64,000 nt of DNA from Tectiglobus sp965247245. Its GTDB lineage: Bacteria; Pseudomonadota; Alphaproteobacteria; Rhizobiales; Hyphomicrobiaceae. The notes beneath the pieces were generated by a model that was not told where the DNA came from, made no database searches, and saw only the letters and a list, made by a program, of their open reading frames with translations. Positions 15,549-24,943 of this stretch are shown one piece after another. The position numbers and the translations under genes are program-made. Position 1 is the first letter of the stretch. Each line of letters begins with the position of its first letter. The stretch covers positions 2,542,001 to 2,606,000 of the forward strand of contig CBDFGV010000003.1 in the NCBI GenBank assembly GCA_965247245.1. The letters are read 5' to 3'.

Positions 15549-18500
15549 ATGCTAGACGGGCAACTCATCTGGACACTCGCAATAGCCTACCTCGGCTTGC
15601 TGTTCCTGGTTGCGTGGGTCGGAGACTATTGGCTGCGCTCTCGCCAACGAAGCGGCGGCAGACCCCTGATCTATGCGCTGTCGATTGCCGTCTACTGCTC
15701 ATCATGGACCTATTTCGGGAGCGTCGGCTGGGCCTCGACGACAGGCTACGACTTCCTTGCCGTCTATATCGGTCCGATCTTGATGTTCACGATCGGCGCC
15801 CCGATCATCCTGCGCACTGTTCGCCTCGCCAAGGCACAGAACATTACGTCCGTCGCCGACTTCCTGGCGTCCCGCTACGGCAAAAGTCCCGTCGTCGCTG
15901 GCCTCGTCACCTGCGTTTTGGTGGCTGGCACCCTGCCCTACATCGCACTGCAGATGAAGGCGATTGTCGTCTCGATCGAAACTCTGGGCTATGGCGAGGC
16001 GACATCGATAGCATCATCGATTGAGTCACCGCCGATCGTATCAGTGCTACCCGTGGAGATTGGCCTGGCCATCACGCTCGTCCTCGCGCTCTTCACAGTG
16101 CTGTTCGGCACCCGGCACATCGATGCCACAGAGCACCAGGATGGACTGATGCTCGCCATCGCCGGCGAGTCATTGATCAAACTGATGGCATTTCTGGCCG
16201 TTGGCTTCTTCGTCGTTTTCTACGCGTTCGGCGGTCCGCTTGCCTTTATCGAAGCCTTCCAGACGAATCCGGAAACACAGCACTTGCGCAACGTGTCCAT
16301 CAGCGGCAGCACCGCGCTCACTGTTGGTTTGTTGAGCTTTATTTGCATTCTTCTCCTCCCGCGCCAGTTTCACGTGACCGTGGTTGAAAACCACTCCGAA
16401 AAGGAGATCCGGCGCGCGACATGGCTGCTCCCGCTCTATCTCGTTCTCATCAATTTGTTCGTCGTTCCGATTGCAGCAGCCGGTCTCATTCTCATTCCGC
16501 AGCACGACGCAGTTTCTGACATGTTCGTTCTGTCGGTGCCCATGTCGCAGGGTGCCAGCGCGATTACGACAATTGCGTTTGTCGGCGGTCTGTCCGCTGC
16601 CACCGCGATGGTTGTCGTCGAGACCGTCGCCCTTTCGATCATGGTTTGCAACGGCTTCGTCGTGCCGCTGATGCTGCGCCAATCAAGTACCGGACCGTTT
16701 TCCCAGTACAACTTCCCACGCTTCCTGCTCTATGTCAGACGCGCGTCGATCGTTGCCATACTTCTGATGTGCTACGTCGTCTATCGCACCGTCGGCGGCG
16801 TCGGCAATCTCGCGGCCATCGGCTTGATCGCGTTTGCAGCCATCGCCCAACTTGCTCCGGCCTTCTTCGGTGGACTGGTCTGGCGCCGGGCGACCGCCAG
16901 CGGCGCTATCGCCGGCATTCTGGTCGGCACCATTGTCTGGGCCTACACGCTTGTCATTCCGTGGATCGTCCAGGCCGGTTGGATGCCATACACGCTGCTG
17001 ACCGATGGTCCGTTTGGGATTGCATTCCTGAAGCCGCAGGCCTTGTTCTTTGTCGAATTTGAGCAGCTCACCCACGGCGTGTTCTGGAGCCTCGGTGCAA
17101 ACATTACGGCCTACGTCGCCGTCTCGCTGCTGCGCGGACAAGAGCCCATTGAACGCCTGCAAGCACACGTCTTCATCGTCAATGAAACCGTTGACCCGGT
17201 CCCGCAGCACTCATTCCGCCTGTGGCGCAGTTCAATCACCTTGGGTGACCTGCGAACGACGGCGGCGCGATATCTTGGCGAACAGCGCGCGGAACGTTCG
17301 TTCAAAGATTTTCTCGAGGACAACGACCTCCCCGATGATCCGAAGATGGAAGCGGACATTCAAACGCTTCGCTTCACAGAGCGATTGCTGTCACGCGCAA
17401 TTGGTGCCGCCTCAGCGCGCCTCGTCCTATCGCTTCTCCTGCGGCGTGGCGATGTCGGCAGCCAGTCAGCGTTGCGCCTTCTCGATGATGCGTCGGAAGC
17501 ACTCCAGTACAATCGCGACCTTCTGCAATCAGCGCTTGATCAGGTGCGCCACGGGATCAGCGTGTTTGATAGCAATAACAAACTGATCTGCTGGAACCGG
17601 CAGTTCCGTCAGCTTCTGGAACTGCCACCCGATCTTGGTCGTGTCGGCGTTCCACTTGACCGGATCCTGCGCGCCTGCGCCGAGCGTGGTGACTTTGGCC
17701 AAGGTAATGTCGACAACCTGGTTGCCAATCGCCTGACGCAGATGGCGCTCAAGCAGCAGACATTTCAGGAGCACTTCAAAGGCGGTGAGAAAATCATTGA
17801 GTTTCGCACCACGAGTATGCCGCAAGGCGGCATCGTCACCACCTATCTCGATATCGGCGATCGCGTCCGCTCGGCCAATGCGCTGGAACGTGTGAACCTG
17901 ACACTTGAGCAGCGCGTTCGGGAGCGAACAGCCGAGCTAGTGAAAGTCAACGAAGCACTGGAGCAAGCCAAGCGCAAAGCTGACGAACTCAATCTCGACA
18001 AGACCCGTTTCATTGCTGCCGCGAGCCACGACATTCTCCAACCTATGAACGCGGCACGGCTCTATACGAGCTCTCTGCTAGAGCGCAGCCTGCCACCTGA
18101 CGAGGCCCGCATCGCACAGAGCATTGACGCCTCGTTGGTTGCTGTCGAAGAGATTTTCCAAACGCTCGTTGATTTATCGCGCATGGATGCCGGCCGCCTC
18201 GAAGCCGACATGCAAGCTGTTAATCTCGCCACGATGCTGGAACGCTTGCGGGTTGAGTTTGATCCGATTGCCCGGAACAAGGGTCTAGAGTTTGCGATCG
18301 TGAATTCATCAAGTTGGGTGCGCTCCGATCCGAAGCTGCTCCACCGTCTGCTTCAGAACTTGGTCTCAAATGCCATCAAGTATACGAACCGGGGTAGAAT
18401 TCTCCTCGGCGTCCGCCACCGTGTTGGGCTGATTGAGATCCAGATCATCGACACCGGGCCCGGAATACCTGCTGCGCGTCAGGCCGAGATATTTAAAGAA

Positions 18501-19091
18501 TTCCATCGCCTTGATCCCACAGCCAGCTCGGGACGGGGCATCGGCCTTGGCCTCTCTATCGTCGATCGTATCGGCCGTATGCTTGATCATCACGTCGGGC
18601 TGCGATCAACCCAGGGCAAGGGCTCCTGCTTCTTCGTGAGACTGCAACAGGTCGAAGCTCCACAAGAAACGACAAAGCCCGAGGTGCTACCGGCATTTGC
18701 TCTGAATGGTGTGCACGTCCTGTGCATCGATAACGAGCCCGAGGTCTTGGAAGGAATGGCGACGCTTCTCGATGGCTGGCATTGCATCGTGACGAAAGCC
18801 ACGTCGGTGAAAGAGGCTTTCGTAGCGCTTCACAATCAAAGTCGACCAGTTGACATCGTGCTGGCAGACTACCACCTCGACAACAACGTCACTGGTGACC
18901 ACGCAATCAATGAACTACGTGGCGTCTTGGGCGCAGAGTTACCCGCAGCAATCATCACTGCAGACAATTCGCCAGAAGTGCACAAAAAGCTGAGAGACAG
19001 TGCTATTCCGGTGCTGAGGAAGCCCGTCAAGGCAGGCGCGTTGCGCGCAACTATCAGTCGTCTCTCACGCCAGCCAATCGCTGCTGAGTAG
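15549..19091 (+). CDS. Hybrid histidine kinase with an N-terminal sodium:solute symporter domain (CrbS/CbrA-like)
   Basis: This 1180-residue protein joins a symporter to a two-component kinase. Residues about 1-540 form a 12-13 helix SLC5-type domain. A PAS-like domain follows (about 660-760, HGISVFDSNNKLICWN), then a coiled coil, the HisKA domain with His827 in AASHDILQP, the ATPase domain (NLVSNAIKYTN, DTGPGIP, GRGIGLGLS) and a C-terminal receiver with Asp1107 in VLADYH. CrbS and CbrA proteins of this design control acetate or carbon-source use. The response regulator gene lies just downstream on the other strand, and a symporter gene follows, so this kinase most likely controls their expression. 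Confidence 0.92.
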   Translation: MLDGQLIWTLAIAYLGLLFLVAWVGDYWLRSRQRSGGRPLIYALSIAVYCSSWTYFGSVGWASTTGYDFLAVYIGPILMFTIGAPIILRTVRLAKAQNITSVADFLASRYGKSPVVAGLVTCVLVAGTLPYIALQMKAIVVSIETLGYGEATSIASSIESPPIVSVLPVEIGLAITLVLALFTVLFGTRHIDATEHQDGLMLAIAGESLIKLMAFLAVGFFVVFYAFGGPLAFIEAFQTNPETQHLRNVSISGSTALTVGLLSFICILLLPRQFHVTVVENHSEKEIRRATWLLPLYLVLINLFVVPIAAAGLILIPQHDAVSDMFVLSVPMSQGASAITTIAFVGGLSAATAMVVVETVALSIMVCNGFVVPLMLRQSSTGPFSQYNFPRFLLYVRRASIVAILLMCYVVYRTVGGVGNLAAIGLIAFAAIAQLAPAFFGGLVWRRATASGAIAGILVGTIVWAYTLVIPWIVQAGWMPYTLLTDGPFGIAFLKPQALFFVEFEQLTHGVFWSLGANITAYVAVSLLRGQEPIERLQAHVFIVNETVDPVPQHSFRLWRSSITLGDLRTTAARYLGEQRAERSFKDFLEDNDLPDDPKMEADIQTLRFTERLLSRAIGAASARLVLSLLLRRGDVGSQSALRLLDDASEALQYNRDLLQSALDQVRHGISVFDSNNKLICWNRQFRQLLELPPDLGRVGVPLDRILRACAERGDFGQGNVDNLVANRLTQMALKQQTFQEHFKGGEKIIEFRTTSMPQGGIVTTYLDIGDRVRSANALERVNLTLEQRVRERTAELVKVNEALEQAKRKADELNLDKTRFIAAASHDILQPMNAARLYTSSLLERSLPPDEARIAQSIDASLVAVEEIFQTLVDLSRMDAGRLEADMQAVNLATMLERLRVEFDPIARNKGLEFAIVNSSSWVRSDPKLLHRLLQNLVSNAIKYTNRGRILLGVRHRVGLIEIQIIDTGPGIPAARQAEIFKEFHRLDPTASSGRGIGLGLSIVDRIGRMLDHHVGLRSTQGKGSCFFVRLQQVEAPQETTKPEVLPAFALNGVHVLCIDNEPEVLEGMATLLDGWHCIVTKATSVKEAFVALHNQSRPVDIVLADYHLDNNVTGDHAINELRGVLGAELPAAIITADNSPEVHKKLRDSAIPVLRKPVKAGALRATISRLSRQPIAAE

Positions 19092-19142
19092 GATCACCGC
19101 TCGGATCGTTCGATCAGCAGAGTTGCACCGACAGCCATGAGT

Positions 19143-19811
19143 TCACTTGCCGGTGACCGGGCTCCACTGCTCGGACGTGCTGAGTTTGTTAATCGCGATA
19201 ACCGCTTGCGTCCTGCTGTCGACGTTCAACTTTTGCAGTATCGCCGAGACGTGCGCCTTAATTGTCGCCTCTGATACCCCGAGTTCAAAAGCGATCTGTT
19301 TGTTCAGCAGCCCGTCTCCCAGCATGACAAGGACGCGGACCTGTTGCGGTGTCAGGGAGGACAGGCGCTCCACAAGCCGCTCTTCTTCGCTCGACTGCGC
19401 GGTCGATAGATCGATGTCGGGCGGCACCCAGATCTCACCATCCATAACCGCCTGAACGGCACTGCGAATTTCTTCAATCGGGCGGGATTTTGGAACAAAC
19501 CCCGAAGCACCGAAGTTCAGTGCACGGCTGATAGTTGCCGCATCACCGGTCGCGGAAACAATAAGGACAGGGATCGATGGATACTGTGCTCGCAGAAACA
19601 ACAGCCCAGAGAACCCCTGGACGCCCGGCATGTTGAGATCCAACAAGATGAGATCGACATCACTGTCAGACTTGAGAAGCTCAACCAACTCCGCCAGCGA
19701 ACCACACTGTCGTGTCGAGACATTGCCGAATGCGCTCGTCAGTGAACTATCAAGGGCGTCACGGAAAAGCGGATGATCATCCACAATGATGATGCGCTGT
19801 GTCATTCCCAT
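19143..19811 (-). CDS. LuxR-type (NarL/FixJ) response regulator, CrbR-like
   Basis: This is a 222-residue regulator with a receiver domain (IIIVDDHPLFRDAL, phospho-acceptor Asp in LILLDLNMPG, Lys in FVPKSR) and a LuxR helix-turn-helix (LTPQQVRVLVMLGDGLLNKQIAFELGVSEATIKAHVS). I chose the ATG at 19811, preceded by GGAGG; the frame is open further upstream but without family similarity. It is convergent with the symporter-kinase gene, its likely partner, and divergent from the DUF4212/symporter genes. CrbR proteins activate acetate-use genes, so the pair probably drives the adjacent transporter. Confidence 0.9.
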   Translation of the reverse strand: MGMTQRIIIVDDHPLFRDALDSSLTSAFGNVSTRQCGSLAELVELLKSDSDVDLILLDLNMPGVQGFSGLLFLRAQYPSIPVLIVSATGDAATISRALNFGASGFVPKSRPIEEIRSAVQAVMDGEIWVPPDIDLSTAQSSEEERLVERLSSLTPQQVRVLVMLGDGLLNKQIAFELGVSEATIKAHVSAILQKLNVDSRTQAVIAINKLSTSEQWSPVTGK

Positions 19812-19930
19812 TTCCGATGCCTCCGAGCGGTTAAGCGATCGCGCAATCCCCTCATGCCGAGTCTGCCCAAATGGCCGTCTGCAGAACATTTAAGCAACAT
19901 GCCGTATTAAACGGCAAGAAGTATTCGCTT

Positions 19931-19944
19931 ATACCACGCGGTAT
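19931..19944. promoter_or_regulatory. Small palindrome in the response regulator/transporter intergenic region
   Basis: ATACC-ACGC-GGTAT is a perfect inverted repeat in the roughly 380-base gap between the response regulator and the DUF4212 gene. A second one, TGCCG (19900-19904) and CGGCA (19911-19915 region), lies 20 bases away. They are candidate operators for the LuxR-type regulator. The rest of the gap shows no gene. Confidence 0.3.
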
Positions 19945-20188
19945 CACCACTCAAATCAAACCTTAGGCTGAATTAGAGCATAATGATTTTGGCTGCCTGC
20001 AACCATGGCGCGCGTGGTTGCCAGCGCACATGTCCTACTTGGACGCGGAGTCTTGCAGGCGTAATTGCAAGTGATACAAGTCATCAGCCGACTTCAACCC
20101 ACTTGAATTTCAGCCCTAATTGTCGATTAGCGGTAGACTTGAGCTCCACAGCGAAACACCATCCAGGATCCAGCAGGAAGACATCACT

Positions 20189-20449
20189 GTGCTTGAAAGA
20201 GACGAACGCAAACCTTATTGGCGCTATACGAAGCTTCAATTGATCGCCAGCCTGGCACCGTTTCTAATCCTGGTCTTCGTTCTTCCGTTCTATGCGGAAA
20301 GCCTGAACCACAACAAATTCCTCGGGTTCCCGCTGGGTTATTTCCTGGCCGGACACGGACTTTGGATCATCGGAATTTTCACCATCGCGACGTATATGAA
20401 CCGACAGGACTCGATCGACCATTGGCACGGCGCCAACGAGGACTCCTAA
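20189..20449 (+). CDS. DUF4212 small membrane subunit of a sodium:solute symporter
   Basis: This is an 86-residue protein with two membrane segments (LIASLAPFLILVFVLPFYA and LGYFLAGHGLWIIGIFTIATYM), the DUF4212 pattern. Such proteins are encoded before VC_2705-type sodium:solute symporters and are thought to form a complex with them. I prefer the GTG at 20189, preceded by AGGAAG, over an upstream ATG at 20120. The symporter gene begins 59 bases after the stop. Confidence 0.85.
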   Translation: MLERDERKPYWRYTKLQLIASLAPFLILVFVLPFYAESLNHNKFLGFPLGYFLAGHGLWIIGIFTIATYMNRQDSIDHWHGANEDS

Positions 20450-20508
20450 TCTTCCGATACGAGTTATTGCAACCTCGCGCTTGAGCGGGACGGACGACAT
20501 CCTACCTT

Positions 20509-22353
20509 ATGGCCACGACACACCGCACACGCCTCGTCAATCCGAAGCTGGGAATCTACTTCAGCATTTTCTCTAGTTTGCTGATCAGTGCATTCCTATT
20601 GCTGTTGATCTTCGAACAGTTGGGCATTGCGAGTGTTATCATTCGCAACGCGGTGCTGGCACTCATTCTCGCGCTATTTGCGACCATCGGCATTGCTTCC
20701 TACACCAACACGGTCAGCGAGTTCTTCGCCGGTGGCCGACGTGTACCAGCTGTGTACAATGGCCTGGTCATGGCCATCGTCTCGGTCGGCGGTCTCGGCA
20801 TCATAACGCTGACGGGCCTGTTCTTTCTCAATGGCTTTGACGTTTGGTGCATTGTCATCGGCATGACGACGGGATTTGTCCTGATGGGGACGATGATTGC
20901 GCCGTTCATGCGAAAGTACGGCGGTTACACGGCTCCCTCTTATCTTGGCAATCGCTTTGACAACCAGTTCGTGAGGATCGTGTCGGCAGCCGCCTTTTCG
21001 GTCCCGATGTTGTTACTGCTCGCCGCCGAACTACAAATTGCCGACGGCGCCATCGGCCTCCTGGTCAATTCAACGTCCACACAAAGTTCCGCAATCCTGG
21101 CTGTCTTTCTGGCAGTTACGATTACCGTCGGTGGTATGCGATCATTGGGCTGGGTCGGCTCCGCGCAAGCAATCACGGTGATGCTGGCGATTATCGTTCC
21201 CGCCGCCATGCTTGGCGTTATCGAGACCAACTTGCCGCTCGCGCAGTTGAGCTACGGACCGGTATTGCGCGGTGTCGGACGGATGGAATTTGCACAACAG
21301 ATTCCGGTCGAGCAGCTGTCGCCACTCGCGGTGGAATGGGCCAGCAACGGTTTCAACGCAATCAATCAGCGGATTGCAGAACCGTACACCAACATCGGCT
21401 CGATCAGCTTTGCGCTAACGACCCTGACTGTCGCCCTCGGCATCGCAAGCGCGCCATGGTTGCTACCCCGTTGCGGAACAACAATTGGCGTTTATGAGGC
21501 CCGGAAATCTCTGGCATGGAGCGTCTTCTTTGTCGGGGTGATCTTTCTGACCCTGTCTGCATTGGCCGTCTTCCTGCGCAACATCGTCATGCAGGAGATT
21601 GTCGGACAATCCGCCGAAACGGTTCCACTTTGGTTTCAGACCCTCATGGCATCAGGCCAAGCAACGATAAGCAGCACAACATCGTCGCTCGCTCTGCCTG
21701 ACATAACGTTCGATCGCGACAGCATCATTTTCATAGTCCCTGCCGCCGCCGAGTTTCCAACGGTGGTCCTTCACTTGCTGCTTGCCGGAGCGATCGCCGC
21801 GACGCTGGCAGCCATTGGTTCGACAGTGTTCTCACTCTCGACAATGCTGACAGAAGATATCCTGTTTGGCCTCAGACGAAGGTCAGAGAACCTCACAGGC
21901 AGAGTTCTGGCAGCACGCATTAGCATCATCGCTGTCATTGTCCTGGCCATCCTCTTTGCGCGCGTTGTCACCTCGGACCCGCTCAAGCTTTTCTTCTGGT
22001 CGTTGTCAATCAGTGCCGCGACGGCCTTCCCGGTCATCATACTATCGATCTGGTGGAAGCGCATGAGCGACTTTGCAGCGATTGCAGCGATCCTGACCGG
22101 ATTCGGTTTTTCAATTCTGGCAATCATGACCAGCAGCTCGTCATTAGTCCCAGTTCCTACTGAGCTTGTTGGAACGCTGGGCGTGTTTCCAGCATTTGCG
22201 GTCGCGATCGTCCTATCAAAGCTCGGCTCCCAACCATCCCGGCATATTCAGGATGGCGTGCGCGATATTAGAATCCCGGGCGGAGAGACGATATTTGATC
22301 GAGAGCAAAGACTGCAGCGCCTCAAGGATCGAAAAACACAGCAGGCTGGGTAA
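20509..22353 (+). CDS. Sodium:solute symporter, VC_2705 subfamily (acetate permease-like)
   Basis: This 614-residue SLC5-family protein has about 13 hydrophobic segments, the early NTVSEFFAGGRRVPAVYNG motif typical of ActP and related permeases, and TAPSYLGNRFDNQ after the third segment. The family includes acetate/glycolate carriers. It pairs with the DUF4212 gene just before it and lies in a locus with a symporter-type kinase and its regulator, which together look like an acetate-responsive system. The substrate is an inference from this context. Confidence 0.9.
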   Translation: MATTHRTRLVNPKLGIYFSIFSSLLISAFLLLLIFEQLGIASVIIRNAVLALILALFATIGIASYTNTVSEFFAGGRRVPAVYNGLVMAIVSVGGLGIITLTGLFFLNGFDVWCIVIGMTTGFVLMGTMIAPFMRKYGGYTAPSYLGNRFDNQFVRIVSAAAFSVPMLLLLAAELQIADGAIGLLVNSTSTQSSAILAVFLAVTITVGGMRSLGWVGSAQAITVMLAIIVPAAMLGVIETNLPLAQLSYGPVLRGVGRMEFAQQIPVEQLSPLAVEWASNGFNAINQRIAEPYTNIGSISFALTTLTVALGIASAPWLLPRCGTTIGVYEARKSLAWSVFFVGVIFLTLSALAVFLRNIVMQEIVGQSAETVPLWFQTLMASGQATISSTTSSLALPDITFDRDSIIFIVPAAAEFPTVVLHLLLAGAIAATLAAIGSTVFSLSTMLTEDILFGLRRRSENLTGRVLAARISIIAVIVLAILFARVVTSDPLKLFFWSLSISAATAFPVIILSIWWKRMSDFAAIAAILTGFGFSILAIMTSSSSLVPVPTELVGTLGVFPAFAVAIVLSKLGSQPSRHIQDGVRDIRIPGGETIFDREQRLQRLKDRKTQQAG

Positions 22354-22524
22354 TTGACTATTTTGCTCTAGAATGGCTAATAGCTCACTAGCGAATTTGC
22401 TTTGGCGAACCAGCGCGGCGAGTTCTATGATCTCGGCGAAGCTGCTTCGCCAGCTGATTTGAACATCTCGATCTTATGTTGAACGGCACAGTCAACAAGA
22501 TTGGAAGCAGGTATAAGACAGACC

Positions 22525-23505
22525 ATGGACAACCATGCCCGAACGCCTGGCAAATTTAACCTGTTCCCGTCGCTTTCAGCGCGATCGACCGGTCGCCTAA
22601 AGGTCTCCGGCAATCATGAGATATACTTCGAGGAGTGTGGCAATCCGAACGGACTGCCGGTGCTCATGGTGCACGGAGGGCCGGGTGGCGGAAGCAATCC
22701 GCTGATGCGCCGGTTTCATGATCCGGAAAAATACAGAATTATTCTATTCGACCAGCGCGGTTGCGGTCGCTCGACCCCGCACGCCGAACTCGAAGGCAAT
22801 ACGACCTGGGATTTGGTCGATGACATCGAGAAGCTGAGGCAGCACCTGTCAATCGACCGATGGCAGCTGTTTGGCGGTTCATGGGGCTCAACACTCTCCC
22901 TTATCTACGCCATTACGCATCCGCAGCGCGTTTCAAGTTTGGTGTTGCGTGGCATCTTCCTGCTGAGACAACAGGAGATAAACTGGTTCTACAAAGATGG
23001 CTGCAACGCACTCTTCCCAGACCGGTATGATGAGTTTATCTCGGCGCTCCCGCTTGAGGAACGCGACGACGTTATTGGCTCGTTCTACAAACGGTTGACT
23101 GCACCCGATCACGATGTGCGGCTCGCGGCAGCGAAAGCGTGGAGTCTATGGGAAGGCAGCACAGTCTCTCTGACACCCAATCCTCAGCGAATTGCCAATA
23201 GTATTTCACACAAGTACGCCATGGCGTTTGCAAGGATCGAGTGTCACTACTTCCATCATGCCGGTTTCTTGGACTCTGACAATTGGATCCTCGACAACAT
23301 TCATCACGTGCGTGCAATTCCCTGCCGCATCGTTCATGGCCGTTACGATGTTGTAACCCCGCTGCAGAATGCCTGGGCTCTCCACTCGGCCTGGCCGGAA
23401 ACCAAACTCACCATCGTCCAGGACGCCGGCCACGCAATGAGTGAACCCGGCACCATTCATGAATTGGTCGCCGCAACACAGGCGTTCGCTGCCGGCAACT
23501 TCTAG
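22525..23505 (+). CDS. pip: Prolyl aminopeptidase (proline iminopeptidase)
   Basis: This alpha/beta-hydrolase removes N-terminal proline from peptides. The protein (about 326 residues) shows the family motif VHGGPGGGSNP for the oxyanion hole, DQRGCGRSTPH, the nucleophile Ser in GGSWGSTLSL, and the final DAGHAMSEPG with the catalytic His. The start is set at ATG 22525; a TTG eight codons earlier is possible. The gene is alone on its strand between the symporter and YjbQ genes. Confidence 0.93.
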   Translation: MDNHARTPGKFNLFPSLSARSTGRLKVSGNHEIYFEECGNPNGLPVLMVHGGPGGGSNPLMRRFHDPEKYRIILFDQRGCGRSTPHAELEGNTTWDLVDDIEKLRQHLSIDRWQLFGGSWGSTLSLIYAITHPQRVSSLVLRGIFLLRQQEINWFYKDGCNALFPDRYDEFISALPLEERDDVIGSFYKRLTAPDHDVRLAAAKAWSLWEGSTVSLTPNPQRIANSISHKYAMAFARIECHYFHHAGFLDSDNWILDNIHHVRAIPCRIVHGRYDVVTPLQNAWALHSAWPETKLTIVQDAGHAMSEPGTIHELVAATQAFAAGNF

Positions 23506-23586
23506 CTTTTGGAATGACGGCAATCTGCATTCAGGAAACGAAAAGCGACGGCCAATAACCACAGCCTACCGCAACCTACTTTTTTT

Positions 23587-24006
23587 CTAGGAACCGATGT
23601 AGTGCGCAACAATCTGACGGCGTCGCGCACCATCTCTGTGTTCAATCAGATAAACGCCCTGCCAAGTACCCAACAACATCCGGCCATCCCGAACTGGGAT
23701 CTGCAGCGATGTCGAGGAGAGCATGGATTTGATGTGCGATGGCATATCATCCGGCCCCTCACTGCTGTGCTCATAGTCGGCGTCGCGCGGCGCCAGACCA
23801 TCTAATGCCACAAGCAGGTCCGATTGCACGGCCGGGTCCGCGTTCTCCTGTATCGTCAGTGATGCGGACGTGTGGCGAATGAATACTGTCAGCATACCTT
23901 CGCCACCACCGACCCCACGCAGCCAGCCCGCAAGCTCTTCCGTGATATCGGTGAAGCCTGGATCACGCGTTGCAACGGTGAATTCGGTTTGCGCCTGCTG
24001 CAGCAT
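23587..24006 (-). CDS. YjbQ family protein (UPF0047, secondary thiamine-phosphate synthase-like)
   Basis: This is a 139-residue cytosolic protein of the YjbQ/UPF0047 family. It has the conserved FIRHTSASLTIQENADPAV with the histidine and glutamate of the putative metal site, then LLGTWQGVYLIEHRDG. Some homologues complement thiamine-phosphate synthase, but the biological role is unclear. It is followed by the small secreted coiled-coil gene upstream on the same strand, 33 bases away. Confidence 0.9.
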   Translation of the reverse strand: MLQQAQTEFTVATRDPGFTDITEELAGWLRGVGGGEGMLTVFIRHTSASLTIQENADPAVQSDLLVALDGLAPRDADYEHSSEGPDDMPSHIKSMLSSTSLQIPVRDGRMLLGTWQGVYLIEHRDGARRRQIVAHYIGS

Positions 24007-24038
24007 CGATCAATCCGCCAGGTCGTTGGGCCTTAGGG

Positions 24039-24545
24039 CTAGAGCTGTTTCGGCTCGTTGTTCTGGCCCTGCTCCAACTTCTTGAGGCGATCCTGGAACT
24101 TGCGCAACATGCGCTCGAAATAGTTAAGCGCCTGATCCACTTCCTTTTCCGTCGGCAACCGGAAGGAATTTGGGCCACTACCACCGCCAGGTCGCGGAGG
24201 ATCAGCATCGTTATTGGCTTTCGGACCGCCCATTCCGAGCATCTTGTCCAACCGGTTAACTTCCGACCGCAGTTCCTTGTTCTCCTTCTGGAGACGCGCG
24301 ATCTCATCGTTGGCGGCCTTCTTGTCCACCATCGGCTTGCAAGCCCAGGTATCATCCGCGCGGCTGCACAATGAAACCGCGCCGGTTTGCGTATCGAGAC
24401 GCAACATGCCGTCGTCAGTCTGGTGCATTGTGTAGCGCCCGGCCACCTTCTGCTGCGCAATGACAGGTGCTGATGCAACCATGCCAATAGCGATCGGGGC
24501 CGCAAAAATACCGCTCGTAATCAATAGCTTACGGAACATACTCAT
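24039..24545 (-). CDS. Secreted hypothetical protein with coiled coil
   Basis: The 168-residue protein has a signal peptide ending near VIAQ (residue 30). The mature part begins with a small domain holding two cysteines (LCSRADDTWACKPM), which may form a disulfide, followed by a coiled coil (about 78-100), a proline/glycine linker, and a second amphipathic helix at the end. It is of a kind often annotated as hypothetical in Hyphomicrobiales; I know no function. It may be co-transcribed with yjbQ. Confidence 0.7.
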   Translation of the reverse strand: MSMFRKLLITSGIFAAPIAIGMVASAPVIAQQKVAGRYTMHQTDDGMLRLDTQTGAVSLCSRADDTWACKPMVDKKAANDEIARLQKENKELRSEVNRLDKMLGMGGPKANNDADPPRPGGGSGPNSFRLPTEKEVDQALNYFERMLRKFQDRLKKLEQGQNNEPKQL

Positions 24546-24943
24546 GGTGCTACCCGCCCTCCTACGTTGGTTGGGTGATCATCACATAGTCTCTTAGATC
24601 ATTTTTTGCCAGAAGCAGGCGGCGAATTTGCGGGCTGTCTTCGCCAAACCGACAACAAACTTGCGGTTTTCAGGACGAAATTGCGAGTTAACTTGTATAG
24701 CCATCAGACGGTCCTGATCGAGATAATTAAAAACACATTTATTACAGGCGGATACGCCGCCCCCCTTAAGATTAAATTTACTACGAATCAACGACTTTGA
24801 CCGTGGATGGTCCAGCAATAGTGAACGCATCGGGGCCGCAGGACAGTTTTGATCGGCGCGGCAAGGGAATCGGCCCATAACAGAGGCCAGAACGCCGCCA
24901 GTCGAATTTGTCCAGGAACAATATTCATGCTCCGAGGGACACG
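24546..24943. other. Intergenic region without a gene
   Basis: About 400 bases between two divergent genes, clearly richer in A and T than the neighbours around 24690-24790. I see a small hairpin (GGCG-GATA-CGCC near 24748) but no RNA gene and no frame with coding character. It probably holds the promoters of the two flanking genes. Confidence 0.4.
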
